Shown here piece after piece: positions 55,501-64,000 of a stretch of DNA of 64,000 bases. Position numbers and translations under genes: made by a program. Position 1 is the first letter of the stretch, and each line of letters opens with the position of its first letter. The notes beneath the pieces were generated by a model that saw only the letters and a list, made by a program, of their open reading frames with translations, searched no databases and was not told where the DNA came from. The stretch is from Dirofilaria immitis (lineage: Eukaryota > Nematoda > Chromadorea > Rhabditida > Onchocercidae), in contig JAKNDB010000092.1 of the NCBI GenBank assembly GCA_024305405.1, forward strand, positions 1,395,501 through 1,459,500. The letters run 5' to 3'.

Positions 55501-55654
55501 ATTAATAAAGATCCATTTAAGTCTATTAGTTACAATAAGTTAATTCTGAGATCTAAATGCACAACTGTTTAGCATCAACTTAATTGTGTCCATTTATTTT
55601 TGTTAATAAACATTTAAAAAATTATGAAAATAAGAAGTTTTCATTAAAATATAC
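52522..55654. other. intergenic between convergent STT3 and CHIP genes
   Basis: About 3.1 kb. It should hold both 3' untranslated regions and the small last exon of CHIP, which I could not find. A decayed mariner fragment lies at about 55190-55390. A G-run (GAGGGGAGAGGGGGG) sits at 53637-53652. Confidence 0.5.
55190..55390 (+). mobile_element. decayed mariner-family transposase fragment
   Basis: Conceptual translation gives DSKSLAKDIEDE, a stop, HNDRKLM, then after a frame change DNQLRAIIEVNLLTTTREVA and ENSKLTIQVITPRFK. This follows the mariner N-terminal region (ledEPRSGRPs...dnqLra.ie.dp..TtREvAe.l.vs...v...L), the second helix-turn-helix of the transposase. Frame changes and stops show it is dead. 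I could not locate terminal inverted repeats or the catalytic DDD portion, so limits are approximate. Confidence 0.72.
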
Positions 55655-57670
55655 CTCCTTCATGGCAAGATTAGGTATAAGTTGATCAGCGGTAAGTGGT
55701 GCCCGAGTAACTGGATCAAAATGACCAACTCGTTGCAAGTGTTCTTTAATATCTGCACGATCATATGTTATACCACTTGGAGTTATCACAGGATCGCGTA
55801 ACATTTCAAAACTGATTTTACCACATAAATAATCAGGAACCTCCCTTTTCCTCCTTTTTTCATCTACCTGAAATTTCCAATCTAACCTACTATCTTCCGA
55901 GAATAATTTCTTTTGGTCAGTACTTACTTATCAAATAACAGAGCGCCAAATACAAAAACCTTCTTCTTAAACGAACTATCTTTTGAAGGAATTTATATAG
56001 ACACGTAATTTCAGAAAGAAAATCAATTATGCATCTGAAGAAGATCTATCATAATTCTTATCCTGATATAAAGCAATTTACAAGTCAGGAGTACGACAAT
56101 CCAATCAAATTTTAGATTACCTGTGCAAACAAATTGTTTAATTTATCTTTGGACGACTGTGCCTCCATTTTTAGCGCTATCTCTTCACTTTGCAAATCCA
56201 TTTCTTCAGTTATAACTTCACTGTTTTCGCCAGCTTCTTTTTTTTCTTTCAGTTTTCGCAATTTTCTTGCAAGATCACTATCAATAAGACCATTTAAATA
56301 AGCTTGTAGTTCGATCTCTTGTTTTATTCTGAAATTCTGCATAAAACATAGTGAATTATGAATCAGAAAATAAAGTCAGAAAACAAAGTTTTGAGCTGGA
56401 TTCAGCCAGTAAGGCTTGTGCAATGAAGCAGTTGAAATGCTAATAACTATGACAAACAGCACAAAATCAATAATAACAGAAATGATCAAATTTTGAACGA
56501 CAAAGATTAAAGTTTACAAACCGTTTTCTTCCTCTCTTTTGAATATTTCTTTCTTCGCAACTCGAATTTGTGCTGTTATTTCATCCCCAAAATTCAGTTT
56601 CTGACTATGTGCCAAATCATGTGCTCGTGTAAGCACTTTCAAAGCTTCGTCAAAATGTCCTAATTGTACACATGTTCGGCCAAGAAAAAAATTTGCCTAG
56701 AGTTCATAAAAATCATGAAAACATTTGGTATAATTTGATAGATTGAACAGTAGAGAATTTGAGATTTAAGAGTCCATGATAAAATTCGAAATGACAAACA
56801 ATATCTGAAATTTTATTCGTAAATTTTATTATACAAACATGGACTAATATACAACCAACATGCTGATAATTTGCAGCATAGCTTTCATTAGTGTTTTTCA
56901 TTATTGCTGCTTTTAAATCATCGATTTTGACAAAACTTCGTGCTGGAATTCAACGTATTTAAGACTTGGAAGATAATCGCCTAACTGAATCAGCTAATAA
57001 TTATCCAAACTCAGATATATAAGGAAAGAAGTCCTTATTTTGTTACTCTAAGATAATCAGACTTTCAAATGAAAAAAGTCGTAAGTTACCTTAACATTTT
57101 GCGGTCCAAATCTAAAGCTTTCTTGCAATCGTCCTCAGCTTTTTCCCACTGCATTGTTTGCATATAACATAAAGCTCGATTAGTAAAGTAAGTTGGAATC
57201 ACCGGATTGTTAATTATCGCTCTAAAATTAGTAATATTTCATTAAAATGCATTAACGTGACAGTAGGGAGAAAAGTAGCGGACATCAGTTGACATAAGAA
57301 ATTCTTCCTATGTGTCTCCAATCTTACAGCTACCTGTTTAATTGCCACAAGACAAGTTATGAAGAAGGAATGAATTGAGCAAGAATTCCTTAAAACAAAC
57401 GTTAGAATGATAATTAATCTGCTTAATTAAAAGAAATATTTCGCGAAGTTAATTGATGAAGTCATTAAATACATGAATGCCCATAAAAATTTTATGTGCA
57501 AGAGTGCTAATCATAGCAAGAATCAATAATAGCTCTTATAGTATGCAGAAAAAAGGTCATCGCACTAAAAAGACTAACCGACTATAAGCATTGATAGCAT
57601 CTTCGTAACGATGTTGCTGATAAAAACAATTACCAGTTTCCTTAAGCTCTTCCGCTACATGTGCGGACAT
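55655..57670 (-). CDS. chn-1: E3 ubiquitin ligase CHIP (STUB1/CHN-1), last exon not located
   Basis: A cytosolic co-chaperone ligase: its TPR domain binds the C-terminal EEVD of Hsp70/Hsp90 and its U-box recruits an E2 to ubiquitinate misfolded clients. Exons found: 57670-57579, 57221-57090, 56696-56522, 56328-56121 and 55867-55655. TPR region: [40 protein letters not shown] and [21 protein letters not shown] charged coiled-coil follows, then the U-box: [20 protein letters not shown] and [20 protein letters not shown], ending [11 protein letters not shown] at a splice donor. The family's final ~15 residues (VIDxFI..ENxWVxDY type) must be in a further exon I did not find. Runs at 57097-57100 and 56524-56527 are each one base short; corrections restore [17 protein letters not shown] and [11 protein letters not shown]. 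The start is the first ATG, directly after a splice-acceptor-like AG. Confidence 0.95.
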
Positions 57671-59049
57671 CTTAAATCACTCGTGCGATCAATAAGCAAA
57701 TTTACGATGAATTGTGTACAATAATGATTAAATATATTCTTTCAGAATAAAACAAAGTCAAAAAATTCCGAGCGATACTGATTATCAACGAAGCCAGTTA
57801 TTAATTTTTCAGCATCATTTAATATCGTTAATAACAACACTGGCTAGCCATACTGAAATACGCATCATATGTATAAGAAAAAAATTCATCATATATATTA
57901 TGTATGAAGAAAGGATGTAATCACAAAAATCATTACTAAATGATAAAAATTATTATTTCAATTTAAAATCCATCTCAATCTCATTTCCAGTTTAGTAATC
58001 ATAAAGATTTGAATTAAGAATTATATGACGAACTAAACTAAATTAGTAATGAATCATAATTATCCTAGACTGAATTGGTAGTTTGGTAACCGAACTGGCA
58101 AAAAAATTTTGTGCTGACGTAGTCATTCTCGAAAAATGAAAAAGTGAAAAGTAATCTTAATAGTAATGGATAAAAATAGAAGGTATATAAATCCTACTGA
58201 TCTCTAAGCTGACAACTGCCTACTGTAGTGCAAAATTTCGAAACTAACACAATCTATTTAGCAACCAACAGTCAACAGATACGCATTATGAGACAGACAT
58301 TTCATAGCGCGCCACCGATAATGTGGCCGTATTGTCTCCAACGTTGGTTGATCTAGGTCAAGAAAGAGCTGATTACTAATTGGTGGGGAGTGGGAGTAGT
58401 AACTTATCGATATTATTTGCTGGTTGATTTGTGTTCTGGCGTATGAGACAGTATCTTCGCCTACAATTATTATTGGTTATTATTATCAGATAGATTATGT
58501 TACTCCTGCAGCAAATATGTGTGATTAAATGAATGTGTGTTTATTCACGTGATTGGATAACCGGCTCGCACAGATCATTGGCTACAGTTATTACTCATTC
58601 ACGCAATAAGCAATTGTGTTACATGTATTCTGATTACAAATATCTGGCTTTATTATTCTCTTATCAATAATTACATAGTTTACGTCTTTATTAAGTTTAT
58701 ATTCATATAGTTTACTTCGAGGATTCAGTCTGCGTTTTTGTCCGTAAAAACGATGGCGAACTGAAACGAGCTGCTATAAAGCATTTTAATGCTGCAAATC
58801 ATAAAAGGCAATTTTGAAGTTTCTAGTTAACTCAATTAGTTTATAGGAATGGATTTATTGAATTTGAAATAAAAAATTCCAGGGTTTCCTAGCAAAGCTG
58901 TTAAAATAGGAAAGTTGAATCATCTTTGCTGTATGGATGAAAGTTTCTGTGTTGTCATGAAGTAATAATTTTCTTGCGAAAAATTTCTGCTTCACTTTCA
59001 GCTCAGTGACTTCTCAGCTTTGGCACCAAGCTAAAAAGAAGAACAAAAG
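57671..59049. promoter_or_regulatory. bidirectional promoter region CHIP / importin alpha
   Basis: About 1.4 kb between divergent starts. The stretch near 58290-58400 is less AT-rich than its surroundings (GCGCGCCACCGATAATGTGG, and a GGTGGGGAGTGGGAG block) and is the most promoter-like part. An acceptor-like CACTTTCAG ends at 59001, about 50 nt before the importin start. Confidence 0.45.
58991..59001 (+). promoter_or_regulatory. putative trans-splice acceptor of importin alpha
   Basis: TTCACTTTCAG, with AG 49 nt upstream of the ATG at 59050. It could serve spliced-leader addition or a 5'-UTR intron. Confidence 0.45.
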
Positions 59050-62000
59050 ATGACGGAGTCGCGACAAACTCAATACAAAAATATGGGCAAAGATAGCGAA
59101 GCTCTAAGGAAGAGTCGTGTGGAAAACATCATTTCTATTCGAAAAGATAAACGTGAAGAAACATTATCGAAGCGCCGTAACATACCTGCTGAGTAAGCAA
59201 AATCACCTATCTGCAAAATGGAAATTCAAAAATAACTGGTCTTTAGTAATATTAACAGCTGAGTCTCAGGCCTTTTAGATTTGCAAATTTCTTGGCAAAT
59301 TTAGCAATTATTTTGTAGTGAATGGTAAATATAAAGAATTTTAGGCATTAGAGATTTTTCCATTTCTATTAGAGAAGGAAGCTGTATGGATGAAGTGTTA
59401 TAGATCGCTGGATTCGGATGATGCATCAACGAGCGCAGGTGGTGTAGTTGTCAACGGAACTTATAATCGTAATACTCTGGAAGATATTGTCAAAAAGCGA
59501 GCAGTCAAGATCAGGAAGTGCAACTCTCAGCTGTACAACAAGTAAGTTATTTTAAAAGTTTTGTGTCATTGTCCTTAATTGGAATAAAGAATTAATTGAA
59601 TTGATTTTGATAGGAAAATAAAGCAAATACATTGTATGAAAACTTGAAAGATCAGAATGCTTGTTATTTAACTAAGGAAGTAACTGTAGTCGGTGTATTT
59701 CAGGCACGAAAACTGCTGTCGTCTGATCGTAATCCTCCAATCGATGATCTTATTGCATCTGGTATTTTGCCGATATTAGTGCAGTGTTTAAGTTCAAACA
59801 AGTAAGTCTTAATGAATTTGAGGTGCATTTTTGAAAACGTTAATGTTCCAGGAAAACAATTTTTAGACTTAGGAAGATGCAAATAAAATGGAACTTTTAT
59901 ACAAACAATTTTCTCAGCTCATTACTTATGTTGTGACTGGCTGGCTTTTCAGTTAAGTCACTTCTTATCACATCTAGAAACATAATTGGCCTTACCTAAG
60001 CAAGTCAAACTGATAATTTTTTAATTTCTTTGTTTCCTATACTTTTGACTTGCATAGATGCAACTGCCTTATACTACTGAATCATGAATATCGCATTAGA
60101 TGTTAATCACGCATCCATTTATTTCTTTGTGAAGCCCAGAAATTAGATAATAGAATATAAAGTTTCTATGAATTCGAGATTTATGTTGTGCACTTCTTGC
60201 AGTGTAACACTTCAGTTTGAAGCAGCATGGGCACTAACAAACATTGCATCTGGGACTTCGCAGCAAACACAATCCGTTGTTCAGGCTGGTGCTGTGCCAT
60301 TATTCCTGGAACTTTTATCTTCGGGCAATATGAATGTTTGTGAACAAGCTGTTTGGGCTCTCGGGAATATTATCGGTTCGTTCTGGAGTGTTATGGTTTT
60401 AAAACTTTTTAAAAACTGTCAAATTATTTGTCAAAATTGACTCTTTTTTTCCTTTGTTTTTTTAAAACAATTTTTCCTTGTATTTGTAACAGCGTATCTC
60501 AGGAAGAAAGAAAAATTTTAGGTGATGGACCACATTTCCGCGATTATTGTATTCAGCTTGGAATTGTTGAACCGTTGCTAAAATTTATTACACCTGGCAT
60601 TCCGATTGGATTTCTTCGTAATGTTACTTGGGTTATCGTCAACTTATGTCGTTCCAAAGTTAGTTTTGGATCCTAGATTATTTATCTTATATGAGGCTTC
60701 ACCAACTTTCATTAGCTAAATGTGTTTTCAGGATCCGCCACCATCACCAGAAATTGTTCAAACACTTTTACCTGCGTTAGCTGCTCTAATAAGTCATACA
60801 GATCAAAATATATTGGTAGATACTGTATGGGCTTTATCTTATCTCACGGATGGTGGAAATGAACAGATCCAAATGGTTATTAACAGCGGTGTAAGTTATT
60901 TGTTATTCTGAATGAAGTTGTAAAATTATATGTCATCGAAAATATTGCGGTTTCACAGTGTGATAACTATAGGGATTGTTTTGAATTTCAGGTTGTGAGC
61001 AATTTGATTCCACTCCTTTCCCATCCTGAAGTAAAAGTCCAAACTGCAGCACTTCGTGCAGTTGGGAACATCGTCACTGGAACGGATGAGCAAACCCAAC
61101 TCGTGCTAGACTGTGGTGTTTTACAGCAAATGCCAGCATTACTTTCGCATCAAAAGGAGAAAATAAACAAGGTCGGATGTTTGTTTCTCAATGTATAATA
61201 GTTTTTTTTGTTTTTTATAATATTTTTTGATCTCATTTTCATTTGATTTTGATATTTGCAGGAAGCTGTTTGGTTCCTATCTAACATAACTGCAGGAAAC
61301 CAAGCTCAAGTGCAAGCTGTGATTGATGCGGGCTTAATGCCAATGATTATTCATTTACTGGAGAAAGGAGACTTCCAGACGCAGAAGGTTTTTATTTCAG
61401 TTATAATATCTTAGTTTTTATATTTGTAGATTTTCAAATTTCTATCAATAATTTGTAATTTAGGAAGCGGCATGGGCAGTTTCGAATGTAACAATTAGTG
61501 GACGTGCCGAGCAAGTGGAATATATGGTTTCGCAAGGTGTTATACCACCGTTTTGCGCTCTGCTTTCTATACGTGATTCGCAGATTGTTCAAGTTGTTCT
61601 GGACGGCCTCAACAATATCCTTAAGATGGCTGGACCTCGGTCGGAAGCAATTTGTACAATGATTGAAGAATGCGGAGGTAATTATTCATTTTTACTTAGA
61701 GAAATAGAACTGGCACTATTATTCGACACAAATAGTGTTTTTGAATAAATTTCTAAATAACAGTTTGATTAAATTATTTCTGACAGTATTATCTGTCTTT
61801 TTGGTTTTGGTCTTATTGCATCTTATAAAAATCTAAAAAAGATGCCCTATGTGTTGAACAATTAAATTTCTACAGAACATTCTGGAAAGCGTTTGAGAAT
61901 AAGATTAGGTTAAAGAACATGAAACAGATGTTGCTTCATGTAGCTTCCATCGAGTACTGAAAACGTCAAGATCGTATATGGATGCTTGAACTAATCACTA

Positions 62001-62349
62001 GCTAAGAAATAAGCGGAAGCAGTGTTATTTGGTGAAATGGCAATATTTTATATTCTGAGAACTTTTATATAAATCAGAAAGATACTATTTTATATGTAAA
62101 TTATCCGAGAAGTTGTTGATAAGCAGTAAATATATTCTTCGTTAAAAGAAATAAAATTTTGATTAACGTTCAGGTCTGGATAAAATCGAACATTTGCAAA
62201 ACCATGAAAGTGAAGAAATCTACAAACTGGCTTATGAAATTATCGATAACTATTTTTCGGAAACTGACGATGATGGAATAGCGACTGGCGATCATTTCTT
62301 TGAATCGACTCAGCAGAATGTTCCGTCAGAGGGATTCTCGTTTCAGTAA
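59050..62349 (+). CDS. ima-3: Importin subunit alpha-3 (karyopherin alpha)
   Basis: An adaptor that binds classical nuclear localisation signals and importin beta for import through nuclear pores. Ten exons: 59050-59192, 59404-59541, 59704-59801, 60203-60375, 60522-60658, 60732-60890, 60992-61171, 61262-61387, 61464-61677 and 62174-62349 (about 514 residues). The N-terminal basic IBB contains [19 protein letters not shown]. Armadillo repeats follow, beginning [20 protein letters not shown], with the cargo-binding Trp/Asn pairs visible as [84 protein letters not shown] and [13 protein letters not shown]. The C-terminus [10 protein letters not shown] resembles the KPNA3/KPNA4 (alpha-3) class. 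One base is missing from the A-run at 59492-59496; adding it turns a stop-bound frame into [20 protein letters not shown] and makes the exon sum 515 codons. Confidence 0.97.
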
Positions 62350-64000
62350 CGGGGATATCTTCATTTGGAGAATTTTTTATTAATTCATTCTTAACCCTTT
62401 CCATCTATCCACTCCCATCCAGCATTGTGTTTGTCCTGGAGAATTGAAGAATGCAAAATTTTAGACGACCGAGTCGTGGACTTTATTCTTGCACTTTTTA
62501 TTGAATTGTCTTTACGCCATTTTGACTATAAGTGGAGAGACCTTTGTTGTATCTTTCAAAATATATTTTGTTTCCAGCTGATTATCTGTATCTTTTTCAG
62601 TTGCCTGATTTTTTTAAGTGCTTAGTGATTTGTTTTTCTATTTAACTTGTTTGTTTGTGCTCTACTCGAAAAACTATAGCCTCTCTTTTATATGAGGTGA
62701 ATTTATTTTTTATTTCAGACATTTTTTTCGTTGGTATGTATGTTTTATTATGAATGTTATTTGTTTGACTTATTTTTTGCCTGGTTTCTAATGATTTTTG
62801 TATGTATGTTTTTGCATGTATTCATTTTTTTAAATATCCCATACCCAACACGCTCGCTTATCATAGGTTTTTTTTATGGCAAAGCGAAGTCAATCTATAA
62901 AAAGTCAGTTATCCGGAAAATATTATAAGGCGTTCTACGCGTGTATAAGTCATTCTGTTTTCTTTATTATTTCTGGAGTTATTCAGTCATTTGGCACAAT
63001 GTTTGTCACTGATATGCATCAAATTTGAACGTCCGTTAATCCGGAAAAATCCCTGTGCTAGTTAAATTTTCGGTTTCATCATGAATCACTGTCTTAGTAA
63101 GATTTTCGGTTTTAGCAAGTTGATGATCACCTGCTTCCTTTACTTTCTTTTTCTCCTCATATATAAAGAGCTTTTCTCTTGACTTACTGCTTCTATTTAT
63201 GTTTTGTTTGAGAAGCTTTGTGTGTCAGTTTTTCAAATCTTATCGTGTTTAATACATTTCATTACTTTCGTGATGTACCAAAAGATTTTTCTTGTAATCT
63301 ATTCTGCCCAGGAAAAAAGAAATCTTTTAAATTTCGCAAAGCTAAAACATGATTTTTGGATGCAAACGGGTATTTTATGGGGCTTATTCCTAGCGTTTAG
63401 CAATATAAATTGGAATGACTTTTTCCATTTAGAGCGTTTTATGGTCCCTTTTTACAACTTTGGTGTGGTCACTTCAACGACAATAGTGACAGCACTTCAC
63501 TGATTGTATTTTGTCTGCTCATTTTTCTCTTTCGTTTTGAAATTTGTAAGGAAGTCATGACACTACAATCCATTCTTTCCGTGATTTTCCAGAAGAAACG
63601 TTTCAGAAAGTAGGCTTTCTCATGATGACCGGAACTGCGTTCGCATATTAGTCTGTTAAGAATGTTATATTTGTAGGCATGTTCTAAGTCTAGAATTAAG
63701 TTTTATTTCCAGTTTATCTCCGTGAGCCGAATCATGTTTTATTCATTTTTCCTTAAATTAGAATTTTCAAACCTTTCTCTGATTGTTCCTGTTTTTGTTT
63801 TGTTTTTAATTTTCCGCTTTCCGTTTTTCTCATTCAGGAAAGGTCTCTCCAGGTCTGGACCCGAATCCTATGTTTTTTAAGCCTTGCCCAACTGCCTCCC
63901 GTCTGTTCGTTGCATTCTGACGTTATTAATTCATGCTTACTTTCATCATTTTTGAGAAGTGTAATTTCTAAAACTTTAATTCACAAGGTCGCGGATGAAA
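62350..64000. other. T-rich region downstream of importin alpha, no gene recognised
   Basis: 1.65 kb, T-rich on the plus strand, probably the importin 3' untranslated region followed by intergenic DNA. A 99-codon plus-strand frame at 63204-63503 is hydrophobic simply because of the T-richness and resembles no family I know. Confidence 0.5.

Noticed and set aside
63204..63503. 99-codon hydrophobic plus-strand frame
   Set aside because: The composition follows from T-rich DNA downstream of importin alpha; no domain, no homologue known to me, no splice context.

Overview
The window is nuclear DNA from an animal, almost certainly a parasitic nematode. It is strongly AT-rich. Genes are split into many short exons (60-250 nt) separated by introns of about 50-700 nt. 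Acceptors are the nematode type (TTTTCAG), and several start codons lie directly behind such an acceptor, as expected for spliced-leader trans-splicing. Protein similarity and intron sizes suggest a clade III (spirurid/filarial) worm; the species cannot be named from the sequence.

Layout. Minus strand: a Polycomb RING protein of the PCGF/MIG-32 type (2282-4195), the mRNA 3'-end factor CPSF30/CPSF4 (5072-7481), and a long SUN-domain nuclear-envelope protein of the UNC-84 type (9320 to about 20776). After 3 kb without recognisable genes come, again on minus, 4-hydroxyphenylpyruvate dioxygenase (23851-27359), ER membrane complex subunit EMC4 (28401-29707) and the peroxisomal AAA+ ATPase PEX1 (30345-45318). 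A plus-strand CRAL-TRIO/GOLD (SEC14-like) gene (35849-39120) lies wholly inside one 6.75-kb PEX1 intron. PEX1 diverges from the plus-strand oligosaccharyltransferase catalytic subunit STT3 (46036-52521). STT3 converges, across 3 kb holding a decayed mariner fragment, on the minus-strand E3 ligase CHIP/CHN-1 (about 55655-57670). CHIP diverges from plus-strand importin alpha-3 (59050-62349). The last 1.6 kb is T-rich with no gene recognised.

The genes are unrelated housekeeping functions (chromatin, mRNA processing, nuclear envelope and import, tyrosine catabolism, ER membrane insertion and N-glycosylation, peroxisome import, protein quality control). No pathogenicity island, virus or prokaryotic defence system was seen.

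The most important observation concerns sequence quality. Nine of the ten genes are broken on paper, yet at 20 separate places the family-conserved reading and the splice phases are restored by assuming that one base is missing from a homopolymer run. All changes have the same sign and all lie in runs of 3-6 bases. With these corrections, exon lengths in all six multi-exon genes whose sums I checked and which needed correction (PCGF, HPPD, CRAL-TRIO/GOLD, PEX1, STT3, importin) sum to a multiple of three. This looks like homopolymer under-calling in the assembly, not pseudogenisation. A 41-bp exact duplication inside an exon may be a second artefact.
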